A stretch of DNA of 64,000 nt from Tubulanus polymorphus (lineage: Eukaryota; Nemertea; Palaeonemertea; Tubulaniformes; Tubulanidae), in the NCBI RefSeq assembly GCF_964204645.1, contig NC_134027.1, forward strand, positions 1,662,485 to 1,726,484. The letters are read 5' to 3'. Within the stretch, counting starts at the first letter, position 1, and each line of letters opens with the position of its first letter. The translations under genes were made by a program, and so were the position numbers. The notes under the pieces were generated by a model. The model ran no database searches. It had not been told where the DNA came from and was given only the letters and a program-made list of their open reading frames with translations. Shown here in pieces: positions 1-11,792 of this stretch.

Positions 1-60
1 AATTCTCTGACTTTCGAGAAAAGAGTCAGAATTCCTTGATTTTTCCTGATCTGTAAGAAC
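1..60. repeat. Right end of a TIR-type MITE (GTTCTTACAGATCAG family), cut by the window edge
   Basis: The end carries a GATCTGTAAGAAC terminus preceded by an AAAGAGTCAGAATTCC segment. The same segment and terminus occur at 40328-40546, and a related copy with both inverted ends occurs at 37611-37815. Only the right half is inside the window. Family assignment rests on these internal comparisons alone. Confidence 0.6.
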
Positions 61-2553
61 TGCGTTATAAGGTAATCGCTGCTTCAGAAACAAACAGTGA
101 GCTGAAAATAATCAATTCATCGACCGAATCGAAACGCACTCGATTCATTTCATCGCTTTCAAGATAGAATTTAGATAAAGCGAAAAGTCATAAAAAAATC
201 ATCCGTCACGAGACATCGATGCAGACTTCATAGCTTCCGATTTAAGATGAAATGGTTATAAATGAGATCGCGGGCTGTGGATGAATTTCTGAACACTCAT
301 TTATACCTGATGAGACACGAGTCAAAGGCGAACTGCGATACGATACTTCGACATAGCGAGATTCCGACAATGGAGGACAACCTATCCTGAGAATATCATA
401 CTCCCTAAAAATTGTATAAATCTAGCATTCTTTTTAAAAATGAAAAGTATTTAACCTATGAAGTATGTACTATCTGCGATCACTTTTACTGGTATCAGGT
501 TTTATTGTGCAGTCTCTGTACTGAAATATTGAGATATATTATCTGTGATTGCGAATGGTTAATTCAGTGAAACTATCACAGAACTGACGACGACGACGGT
601 AGATTTTTTTCTTCACCGTGAGTCGCGGAAATGAATGGTAAATTGATGTCACAAGAGACGGAATGATCAGCAGGAAACACTGGTAATAAGGCTTCACTAC
701 AAACTACCGATCTCACGAGCTGCAAAACTAATTCCATATTACATCGACATTATTCATGAAAAACCTGACACGTTTGTCACCTTCAGATCTATTGCGATTT
801 TCATAATACGTAAAATGATATTCCGTCATTCATAATATTAATCAGGAATGAAAAATCAGGATTTAACATCAAATTTCATGGACCGCGAATAATATCAAAA
901 ATATCCAAATTAAGAGGGTTTAACCTTACTTGCATTGTTTAAGAAAAAGCTTTCCGGGATAAAGTATAGGCCTGGATAGTTTTTTTTTGACGATAATGCG
1001 TTACTGCGATAGAATCTGTTCCGCACGTCTTGTATCAATGAATTATTCGTATTCTACAAACGATCGTCACAAATTAACTCGACTCTCCTCGTCAGTGCGA
1101 AACACACATTTCTATGCCCCATCGTAGATATCCGGGATTCAGCTTTCTGTCAACTGGCTCCGGCTGAGAAAATGCAGCCCGATGATGGATCGCATAATTA
1201 TTCAGTCACGCTCCGGCATTTTATACCCCGAATGCGAGATATCGGTTGTGAATGTGTGAGATGTCTGATTCTCTACTAGTGCGTAAATAGTAATGCATGT
1301 GCTGTATATACAAGTAATGTCTAACACTTAATACCCATTTCTATTTCTCTGACAGGATTGCGCTCGCAAAAAACTGGTTATTTTAGGAGAATTTATTCAG
1401 ATTTTGAAGAGTTGATGAACGTTACGGTTTTAAACGCATTTTCAGTAAAGGAATCAGTAATAATTTTTGGAATCTTTCTAGTGTAAATATAGTGCGCCAC
1501 TGTAGTGTTATAACCTGTAGTTTATTTGTACGTGTCATTTCAAGGAAGCATTCCTCACACTGGAATAACATATACACGTTCGATAATGACAATTCAGTAG
1601 ACTGCGTAGGAGTTGAGATCTGAGTCGACTGTAGTCATAAGTATAGAAAAGAATATTTCTAGAAATATCTCATATGAATCTTATGAATTACGGAATAAGA
1701 AATTGATCAGTTAATGATTCAGTGATATTCTGGTGTTGGTGATTTTCCAGTATTCTATCATTCTTTATCAAACAGCTTGTGGAATTAGGTTAAACGCATT
1801 GTTAATATTCGATATTACAAACATTCCTGTTTTCTTACAAAGCACTATCGGAATGCTTGATAGCAATCGGATATTTCTAAAAAAAATATATCAGTACAGA
1901 CCACTTGATTTCAGCGACCAAAATAGTTCAAAGGCCTCCTGATAAATTGTGGGGTTCCATACCTAATCCAATTTTGAAATTGTAAAAGATTACCCCAATA
2001 AATTCTAGAATTCAGATTTTGAAAATACCAGCCTGAACCCCTATTTATACAGGACTTTATGAAGAAGTAAAAAACATGTCCAGAAAGACTGAAAACACCA
2101 AATTATTTCATAATGGATTAAACATTATAGCAGCTTTTAGTCAATGATGAAAAGTGATGGATCTGAAGAAGAACATGAACAACTATGAATGACTCATAAC
2201 TACATGCAGCAGGGCTTGTACCAGGCAGGTATCAGGTTGTTATCCATTACATGACAAATATCTCAGAAAGCTGTCGTGTTTCTGAAAATTATGATGTCTT
2301 CATCCGCTTTTAAGTGACGAAAAATAAAATTGATCCTGTAAATAGATTTCATACACCACAACGCCAGATCTAGGAAAAATTAGAAAACCGGGGTCAAAAA
2401 GAAAATGCATTTATCGGCAACCACGCCGATGGACACAGGGTTCCACTATCGACGTTAGAAATCCCGATCCAGTCTCTGCCTCGACAAAAAGAAATCTGCA
2501 TACCAAAACCCACCCCCTGAATCTATCCCTGCCACTCACACCGAGACACTTAC
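61..2553 (-). other. Intronic or intergenic sequence downstream of the cadherin exon
   Basis: The cadherin exon ends at a consensus donor (GTAAGTG, minus strand) at 2553, so this stretch should be its first coding intron. I looked for a following minus-strand cadherin exon and found none. The next exon therefore probably lies left of the window. No other gene or repeat was recognised here apart from the MITE end at position 1. Confidence 0.5.
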
Positions 2554-3949
2554 CATTTGAAGGAGAAGAACTTTGAATATCAGTAACTTCGACATTGAAT
2601 GTAATCGTGCGATTTTTCACGTTATCGTAATCCAGTTTTTGCCCGTCGAGGAGCGAGATTTTACCGGTGTTTACGTTAATTTTGAATTGACGAGGTTTCG
2701 GATCCTGTAACCTGAAACGTAAATTCGAATTCAACTGTTTCCCGTCCCAAACTCCGAACAGCTCCGTTGTCGAGTCGACGTTTTCTAGCACGTTTTTAGT
2801 AATCTTGACGAGCGTTCCTCGTTTAGTGCGACGTCGCAGTAGAGCTCGACGATATCGTCGGTTTAATTCTCGTCGATGTCTGATTCCAATCGAACGTCGA
2901 GTTCTTCTTCTTTTCAAAATCTTATTCTCAGATGTCGTCGTCGTCTTTGATTTCTGCGATTTTTTCGGTCGAAATTTAAGGCTCCCTTCGACGTTAATGC
3001 GGATATTGACGGCGTTACTCTCGCGACCAGAAGCATCTTTAGCCGTTACCTCGAATGCGTAAACGTCCGGGTTGACTTTCGTTTTCAGAGAAATTGTTCC
3101 GGTTTTCGAATCAATCGCGAAAATAGAATTTGGTCGCTTCAAACGATACGTGACCGGTCCGCTGTGAATCACTTTCATTTTCAGAATAACCGAACCCGGT
3201 TTCGTTTGCGATGAAATCACCGCGTTGTAAACGGATTTCGGAAAGCGGGGAACGCCTCGGTCGACCTGGTCCACGATGACCTTCACGGAGGTCGAGGCGT
3301 ATTCACCGTACGCGTTCTCGGCGACTATCAGGAACGTAAAAAGCGGTTTGACTTTATTCAACGGTCGCGCCGTCGCCAACATGACGTGACGCGCGTCGTC
3401 GCGACGTGATTTCAACAGGAACGGAACATCATCCCCGGAATCGATAGAATACCTCACCGTATTCAAACTTTCATCATCCGAATTTGTGAATATATCTTCC
3501 AGTCCGGCGACGACTGCTCCGGTCCTGGCTAGTGACGATACGTGACCTGTGTATTGTTGTTTCGGGAAGACTAACATTCGTTTTCCGTCGAAAATCTGGA
3601 TGTGAATTTTCTCGAGCCACGAGCCTCCGTCCAGAGCGTTATTCACCGTCAACGAGAAAACTTTACCGACCAACTCATCGACTTTACGACTGGTCACGAT
3701 TTCACCTCCGTCTCCGATCGAGAAAAACTTCGAAAAATCCTCATCAATTCCGTCCATAATATGGAACAACTGACCGAGAGGTTGAAGGGATGTAACTCGG
3801 TGTCCTATATCGGCGTTGTGAGGTATATTAATCCTCTTCACTACAGCCCCTTCTGCAGTTAAACACAAACATGTCCACAATACTATCGGTAACATTATTA
3901 TTGTCGTTTTCATATTGAATGTTGTAGTAAATTTTAATAATGTTTTCAT
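2554..3949 (-). CDS. Cadherin-repeat protein, first coding exon (partial)
   Basis: This exon encodes about 465 residues. Two in-frame starts exist: M1 and M13 (about 3913). The sequence after M13 (MKTTIIMLPIVLWTCLCLTA) is a textbook signal peptide, so M13 may be the true start. Cadherin-type beta repeats follow, with typical signatures such as FAIDSKTGTISL (about residues 276-288) and FKINVNTGKISLLDGQKLDYD (about 422-442). Between them, at about residues 324-379, lies a very basic segment with dibasic and tetrabasic sites (RRRTRRS, LRRRTKRG). These resemble furin-type sites, as in cadherin prodomains or cleaved adhesion receptors. The exon ends at a GTAAGTG donor; any codons read past 2554 are intron. 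The remaining repeats and any transmembrane segment lie outside the window. The cadherin subfamily cannot be decided from this exon. Confidence 0.8.
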
Positions 3950-6900
3950 CGCGAAAAAGAAGAAACTATTTCATAATATCCACAAATAACTGAAATGAAT
4001 AGAATAGCAAAACATTAGTTACAAGATACAAACTGAATTTATATAATATGAGCAGTAAGGTCTTCAAAAATTCAAGCAAAGTTTTACTAATTTTCAACGC
4101 CCTCCAATAAAGCATTATGCGCAATATTCAATAAGCCAAAGGCCTGGGTCAATTATCAGTGACATTTTTCTCTCAAGTGGCCATATTTATCGGACCAAAT
4201 TTTTTTTTAAATTATAAAACACAAAATTTACAAACATCTATAAATGAAAGAAAAGTGAAGCCTCAGTTCTGTGGAGCGCCTTATTAATACAATCTACAGA
4301 ATTCAAGTAGAAAAACAATTCCATTACAAATTGACGAAATAAAATATCGAAACCCGGAAGTGGACAAGGAATTTGACAATTTCAGTTTCATATTCAGTCT
4401 TAAATTCAATTAAACAAATTCAAAACGATATTGAAATAAAACATACTAACCTAAGTGTAGTAAATGTAATCCTTCAGCGAGTACGCGAGGGTTTGAAGCC
4501 TAAAATATGTTTGAAACGGTGTAATTACGACATATTAAGCATGAGATATTTACCCGCACCGTCCGTAAACGGCTTTGAACCGAAGCCGCGCTGTTAGTGT
4601 TACTATTAGTGTGTATCACTCCCTCCGACACACAACGCGCACGTCGTAAATCAATCGATTCGGGATTCCGCGATCAATAAAATATCAACCTTACGATAGT
4701 CGAGAGTTTGACGTCATGAAATTCATTTCAGATCGCAGTAACATAGGCCTATATAAGCCTGAATATTCCATTTACTTCTAAAATCAAAATTATATACTTC
4801 AGTTTGAACCGCGCATTTTAAGTGTTTTTTGTACCCGGTTTACGAAAGCGATTTATCAATTAAGCATTCATGAATTGTATTATTGAATTAAAACTGTTCA
4901 TTCCACATTTAGAAATGGCCTCAATCTCAAATCTTTAAGACTTTATGGGTTAGAGAGGGCCCTTATGGGACCCACAGTACTGTAAGTATTGCGACCGAGA
5001 TTCTCCTATCAGCCGCTGATAGTCAGCACTGTCCGGTCAGAATTACTACAATGCGTATCACGGACTCAGCCACTCTCCGGACTGGAATAACGGACACCGT
5101 CTCGGAGAACGTCAATGGCCGGCAGATTATTTCTATATTGCGATAGATGGCGCTCGCGAAATCGTGGCTCATTGAACTACAGAACTACAATGTCTACAGG
5201 AATTTCCTAGTTCAGCAAAAATCCAATAGATGGTGAACATATCGTCAAACGCTGATACCGAAAATTCTTATTCAAAGGACAAGCACTGGCAGTTGACTTA
5301 ATACGTTGTTTTTATTGCCTTTCGCTATTTAAATAAAAAAACCGCTTCGCACCGTCGTCGGCAAGCTACACAGCTGATAAATGGAGCCCCCAATGTCTAA
5401 TCCAGGAGCCGCCCCTGATATTTCATCATTAATCTCAAATTAATGGTATCTGAAATTACTAATACTCAGATACTACAGGGTGTCCCATTAATTACTATAC
5501 ATAAAAAACTACCTGTTATTTTCAAACCGCTTGAGATAAAACAGCCAAATCTTCATCAGGAGAGATGGACTACAATGATACTTTTTACCACAAAAAAACT
5601 TAAGTAAAATTCAATGAAGTTTACAAATATGCTAAATGGGAGAACCTTTCAATTTTTTGGCATGATGGCAGTCTAATGTTGAGATTTCTAGCTCAGTAAG
5701 GGACCTTTGCGTACGGCGGGCAGACAATCTGAGGATGGTGAAGGCCAACCGTGGTTTTATTAATTAACGTTTGTAGGATTAGTGTGGATCTATATTGACC
5801 GGCGCGCGTGGCCTGCTGCTGCAACTACCTGATCGATTTTCACCGATCAATGGCTTACCGTTGATGGAAATAGTTCAGATTATCTATAACTCTTCATATG
5901 CATCACGCATAGCACGTATATCCTATACTCAGCTGATTTTTCCGCCTCCAAGGTTTCAGCGATTTCCCCAAGTGCGATAAAGAAATAATCACCCTTATCA
6001 GCGTGCATGGTATATTCTTGTAATGGAACGCAACTCACGATTTGACGATTAGGCCCACGGGAATCTATTTGACGTCGTATTTCGTGAAAGATTTGCGTAA
6101 ATATAAATGCTCAATTCTTTTTTGAAACAATAGGGTACATAAACTGAGATATATGATAATAGTGCTCGAAACAAGTTTGACGACCAATTTTAGGGAATCT
6201 TTTTAAGTGAGTGAATTTGATTCTCTGGACGACCGAGTGCATCACTTGGCCGATCATAACCTTCAGGTATAGATCCATGTAACTAGAAGTCTAGAAGTGG
6301 CCCTATCTTTGACCAGTTGACAACTGGACCAATTATAATCTTACTGCCATAGAACCTCGAATGGTTTTTTTCTAAACCAGCTGTGGCCATGACCTCTAGC
6401 CAATCACAACCCCAGGGTAATTCAGCCAAGCCAACTCGTTAAAGCAAACCCCCATGTTCTCTGGAAGATCGGTGTTTTTTCCTCATCTTGATATAAACTA
6501 TTCATTGAAGTTGGCGTCAATTATTTCTGATTTGTATAATACTGGTATGTGTGATAAACGGTTCAATAGAATTAAATATTTCTATTCAAATCGTCCCAGA
6601 AAAAACAAATCCCGGCGGAGGCACCGACAGTGCCTGCTGCGCGAACAACCACTACCAAAAAATAAACGTTACCGTCGACTTTTCATTACACCATCGATCG
6701 AGATGAAACATTTATTCGTGCCCAGAATTGACCAGAGCACAAAATTTCCCTTACTCGCTTAACGACTTATTTGGATAAAAGACGCAGTTGCCAAGGAAAC
6801 CACTTTCTATAATCAGCACAAGGATACTCGTTCTTGAAATAGATGGAATACTTTGTTTATGGGATTGATCTACTTCGAAGATGAATTTTTTTTTGTAGAA

Positions 6901-8802
6901 TTAAATGTTGTTATTGTGTACGTGTGGTGTCTGGCACATAGCTCTACTAATCTACATTTTCAAATCTTCATGCGTAAATATCATTGCCTGATCGAATCAC
7001 GTGGTCTGTACATGGGTTTGTAGAATTAGCGCATGTTTACTACGTGAAAAACCGTCGTCTATTCTTCAGCGCAGTTATTTCTATCATACGTGAAAACACA
7101 TTCTTAGAAATATATGTATATATAAATCTTCGATTCTCGATCCAGAAGGTCAGCCGAGAAATCGGACCATGTGACTACACCAGCTCCACGCAGATAAAAG
7201 CGATGGGTTCAGCAGCACCTTTCATTAAAATTGGTGGGGACGGCATGGAATCTTGTCTTCTGGGTGGCGCAGTTATATTTGTCTACAAGGATTTCTCTGC
7301 GCAGGCGAAATTTGAATATCTAGGCCTATAAGTTCCACGTATATATTGTAATTAGTAGATTTGTATAATGAAAATATCATTGAAACTCTATGGCCCAGTT
7401 CATTCTGGATTAACTGTGCTGCGAGCCTTTCATTAGGAAAGTTTGTTGTTGATTGCACGTATTACCTCGTGCTATAGTTTTTGCTCGTATTTCTGGCATC
7501 AAAAAGCTAACATTCCAATAATAAACGATCTTTCTATATAATCAATTCAACCTTTACGTATAGCTAGCTCTAACTCATCCCCGTTTTCCACTTCCCCAGG
7601 CGAAAAACATCCACGGTTTTGAACAGGTAAACAACAGCTTGGCTTATGCTTACAGACGAGCAACTACAGAAGGCCTTCTTCATTTTTTTACGTTTCACGC
7701 CAGTAAATTCTCCACGAACTAAAGATACGTACATGTATGTTCAACCCAGAACAGCAAAACCTACAAAGAATTCTCGATATATACAGAAAGATAGGAAATC
7801 ACCGAAGTAAGATTGTGTAATCTTTCCTTTTTGAAAACTATATTACATATCTTAACAAAACATATATACCATTTAAAAAATGGTTTTCTATTAGTATTGA
7901 TTAAAGATTATTCAATCGTTTCTATGTACACAATTTATATTCATATCATAGGTACATACATATATAATAAATATATATATTAACCACATTTTATGTCAGA
8001 CAATTTCATCCATCGGTATTACTGAGAACATAGGAAGTGAGAGCCTACACAGAATTACCTACCGGATACAATGCTATGACATATTTTTATAGATTACTCC
8101 GGAACATTCTGAATACCGGTATATAAATTATCAACTCTAACATGAAAGGATTTCATCTACATAAAAAGTCTACGAATTAACACTCATGAAAGACATAATA
8201 TTAAAACCAATAACGTATCAGTAACATTTCCCCTATTATCACAGTGATCTTTCTTAAGCAAAACCTTGTTTGGCACCTTGAAACCTCTACACTTTCATCT
8301 TGGCACATTTCATTAGCACATGAACAGAGCACAATTGATTTCCTTAATTTTTCAATTTCAAATCAACTTATCAGTATACTTTAGATCTAACTATCATTTA
8401 TATACATTTCTATGATATATACAAGATATTGACCCGATGCTAGCAGTCGCATCAATTCTTTACAGTCTAGGCACATTCAGCAAGCGAGACAAAATTTTCA
8501 TCAGTCACTGACTCAGAAATCTCATACGGTCCACGTTAGATTGTGTAAACTCTGTATTTTAATGAGAATGGTGCGAAGGTACTACCATTTCTGCATTCCA
8601 TACTTGTATTTTAAAGCCATTGGATATCTTATAGGCACAACATCGCTGCTGAGGTCAATGAACTCTTTATCCAGTAAGTCAACTACGTATGTATCAAAAA
8701 CGAATTTTAGAACATTATCTTTAGCCCCTCAAAATAGAGATGGCTCGTTGTAGTAAAGTTGTATTACCATTTGAGTGAGCAGCAAACCTTGATTGGAACT
8801 GT
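3950..8802. other. Intergenic region, no gene recognised
   Basis: The stretch contains the presumed promoter and 5' UTR of the cadherin gene (just above 3949) and the 3' UTR of the PPP1R3 gene (just below 8803). ORFs of 60-115 codons occur (for example 6454-6762 and 6984-7331), but they show no recognisable domain, no codon bias and no splice context, so I did not call them. AT-rich microsatellite-like sequence is present near 7930-7990. Confidence 0.5.
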
Positions 8803-10053
8803 TTACAAGAAATGAACCCACGTACTCTCGGAGTTTAATGTCGGTACAGTTTTGGCAAAACATTCAAAAACATAGTTTTGGCCGAAGTTGTTATCCCAAT
8901 AACTCTGGCCATCCGAATCAAAACCAACTGCAAACGCTAATTTATTGCCTGTCACCAGATCACTTGGGGCAACCAATGTAAAACTGAAACGATCTGTTGC
9001 CCCATCACATGAATTTTGAACATAACTGCCCAAAATATCAGAAAATGTTGTCCAATTATTAGTTGTGTAACGAATCCGCACTTGTTTGTGATATGATATG
9101 TTGGCAACGCGTACAGTTCCAGTGATGGTCAAATTGTTTATCATCGCGTTTTCTAGACTCACTTTATGCGCATGGACTCTCTGGATGAAATTACCATTAG
9201 CTCCTGGTTGAGCGAATTGAGCCTGGAAGTACAAACTACCTTCGGGTACTTGTTCAGATTCGATACCCTTCTTCAGGTCGGCCATAGCTGATGGTGGGAT
9301 TTTTGGTGGGTCATCGAGATTTAAAATGTGTCGGACATTTTCTAGGTCGAGTCCAAAAGCATCAGCAAATCTGACAGCTTTCTTTCTCTGGGGAGTGTTT
9401 GGTGGTGTTTTGTTAGTCTTCAATGACGTGCTTCTACGTAATTCACCTTTACCGACTGCCAAAAAGTCATCATCTTCACCGGAGTCCAGAAGATCAAGAA
9501 AACTTTTTGCGAGATCACCGTGATTGGATGCAATATTCGGAATAAACAACGAAAGTTTACCACCATCTTTTGAGCACGTATTGTTTTCTTTCTTAGCTAT
9601 GTGGTTATTACCTGTTTTGCATTTAACTTTTGACTCCGTTCCAGAATCTTCCGAATCTGGATCATCGGACGAAACAATTACCGTGATATCCGCATTATTA
9701 GAACCTGGAATTTTGAATGTGTCTACACTTGAAGAAGTGCTCAGATCCGATCCATAATCGGAAAACCCTGTTTTATCTTCCTTCACATCTAGATCACCGA
9801 AAATATCCACAACACCGTCAATTTCTGGAGTGGTCGATTCGAGCTCATTTAACGACCCAAGTTCACCTTCGAGTTCATTTATAGTAGCCTCTTCGTCACT
9901 AGATTGCAAAGACATTTTATTAATACATCGATCTTTCAGCTGTTTTGAATGAGTTGGAGGTCCACGAATGCAACGCGAATCCGGTTCGCTAGTGTATGAG
10001 AGATTCCTCGGTAGGTATTGCCAGTATGGTGCTGATGGTACATCCTCAACCAT
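8803..10053 (-). CDS. PPP1R3: Protein phosphatase 1 regulatory (glycogen-targeting) subunit 3-like
   Basis: This is a single coding exon of 416 codons from the chosen ATG at 10053, which has a good Kozak context (GTTGCCATGG). The frame stays open upstream to an ATG at 10200. The extra 49 residues are unlike the family, so I prefer the internal start. The N-terminal half is acidic and Ser-rich. The PP1-docking RVxF motif is clear (KKAVRFADAFG, about residues 225-234). A C-terminal CBM21 domain (about 272-399) has the conserved signatures VRVANISYHKQVRIRYTTN and DNNFGQNYVFEC. Family members bring PP1 to glycogen and promote dephosphorylation of glycogen synthase; that role is inferred here. The exact paralogue (3B/C/D/E-like) cannot be assigned for an invertebrate. 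There is no C-terminal membrane anchor like that of PPP1R3A. Confidence 0.93.
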   Translation of the reverse strand: MVEDVPSAPYWQYLPRNLSYTSEPDSRCIRGPPTHSKQLKDRCINKMSLQSSDEEATINELEGELGSLNELESTTPEIDGVVDIFGDLDVKEDKTGFSDYGSDLSTSSSVDTFKIPGSNNADITVIVSSDDPDSEDSGTESKVKCKTGNNHIAKKENNTCSKDGGKLSLFIPNIASNHGDLAKSFLDLLDSGEDDDFLAVGKGELRRSTSLKTNKTPPNTPQRKKAVRFADAFGLDLENVRHILNLDDPPKIPPSAMADLKKGIESEQVPEGSLYFQAQFAQPGANGNFIQRVHAHKVSLENAMINNLTITGTVRVANISYHKQVRIRYTTNNWTTFSDILGSYVQNSCDGATDRFSFTLVAPSDLVTGNKLAFAVGFDSDGQSYWDNNFGQNYVFECFAKTVPTLNSESTWVHFL

Positions 10054-11792
10054 GGCAACCAACACAGCAGAGATAATACGAAAATACACCACCAAGAAGA
10101 ATTCTACCAAGAGCGCAATATCTACCCGGGTATATATATCATCTATGCAGTGTGTAAAAACAAGTTTGACATTGCCGTCAGACCAGTGAAGGTCGCACAA
10201 TGATCATGCACGACTCCTATTCGTTGATACATTAGTTATGCGAGCGCAGACATTCAGCCCATTTATTCTACGCTCTACAAACACGAATACACTAGATATT
10301 TTTAAACTCCCTGGAAATATCGATCGTCGTATAAACGGATAATGGGATCGTGGTATAAAAAGACCATCTCATAAATGCGATGCTATTGTTCTCTTTGTTC
10401 CCGATCGGGAATGTCCTCGAAAATATATTTGCACGTTCGCGTGGTCGCATTGGATTCCAAGAGAAAACTGTAGACAATAGTTTTGGAGCAATTATTTTAG
10501 TTGACATCCTTTAATTTTTCAGCATAACTAAGTTGATATGAAAATTGGAACTTCTCTTTGTAAAATAGCTAATATATAAAAGTGTTGTCTGGCTGATGAT
10601 TTTTCCTACTTTTTAGAGACCAAAAATAGATTTGAGGCCGACATATATTTTTTTATCCATTATATCCACGAAAACTTCCAGTCAAGCAACTAATCGAACG
10701 AAGATCACGAGGAGCAAAGATCAAAATTGTTTTTGAAAATATTTTTCTTTATTATCAGAAAATTATTTCTTTTATCGAATTTAATTCAGATCAATGAAAT
10801 TGTCGGCCGCGTAAAAATAGGAAATTGATGATCGTGAATTTGAACTCAGTTTTCAGTTCCTAGTATCTGACGAGGGGAGAAAGGAATAATGTGGGTTAAG
10901 ATTCGGTGCAGCAAAATCTCATTTTGATTTTTAACGTAATTGGGTCAAACTATTACTAGTGTTGATTTTATGATCCCGGAATATAAAGACGCAGATTAAA
11001 CTGATAAAAATACTCTAATAATCAGATCCAAGCGGCGGCACACCGGGAAGTTCAGTGATGACGATGGAGCCTATAACAGAGAAAGGTGAGCTCGATGTAC
11101 CTCCGAATGTGAACCCCTTTGTTCTAGTCCTAGTTACGAAGATAGTTTTATGTTGATTTTTAAAATATATAGGCAGAATCTTGGGGCCCGGGGACCAAAA
11201 AGGCTGGGCGAAATACGTGGGTGCGGACTATTCATGTGGGAGGATACAATTTTTATGTTTCTTTTGGAAAATGAAAAGCAGTCCATTCTCAAATGATTTA
11301 TCATCAGGAACCATATTTTAGATCTGGTCCCGCATGCCTCTTTTCACGGCGCGAAAGTGACATGACTGGGCCCCTCTAAAGATCCGCGAGGACTGGGTCG
11401 AAATATTTGGGGAGGGGTAATGACACCCAGATAGGTCTCATTAAGTGGAACTAAGTTGTAAAACTGGCATCGCAGAGTTTGCATTAAACACGATAATTGC
11501 CGTTTAAGCGGCATTATTCGAACGCCCGTCAAGGACAAGCGCCGGCTCCCACTCCCTCCCTCCTCCCACGACACTCAAAACAGTCGCTTGTCAGATTGCA
11601 CCAAACGACTGAAGAATATTCATTGTCACACGATGATATCGCGCACGTCACTGACCCATTTAAACAACATATATTTGGTAAGGTTGAGAGTCGGACGTCA
11701 GCTTAGATTCGAACCCGCGACGTTACTCGGAGCCGTCTCGTGCTGCCGTCTACCGGTTTATAATTGTAACGTCACATGAATAATTGGACAAA
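10054..11792. other. Intergenic region between PPP1R3 and PIP4P
   Basis: No protein gene is recognised. The region must hold the 5' ends of both divergently placed neighbours. A tRNA-like SINE remnant occupies about 11640-11765, immediately before the PIP4P start codon. A small minus-strand ORF at 10292-10507 has no recognisable similarity. Confidence 0.5.
11640..11765 (-). repeat. tRNA-derived SINE-like remnant
   Basis: On the minus strand the sequence contains CGTCGCGGGTTCGAATCT, a strong pol III B-box/T-arm signature. It is preceded by a GC-rich tRNA-like stretch (GGCAGCACGAGACGGC). It ends only about 30 bp before the PIP4P start codon, so it probably contributes to that gene's 5' UTR or promoter. 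It could instead be a decayed tRNA pseudogene. Confidence 0.4.

Noticed and set aside
6454-7331. Two ORFs of 102 and 115 codons
   Set aside because: No similarity, no codon bias or splice context, and chance length in AT-moderate intergenic DNA.
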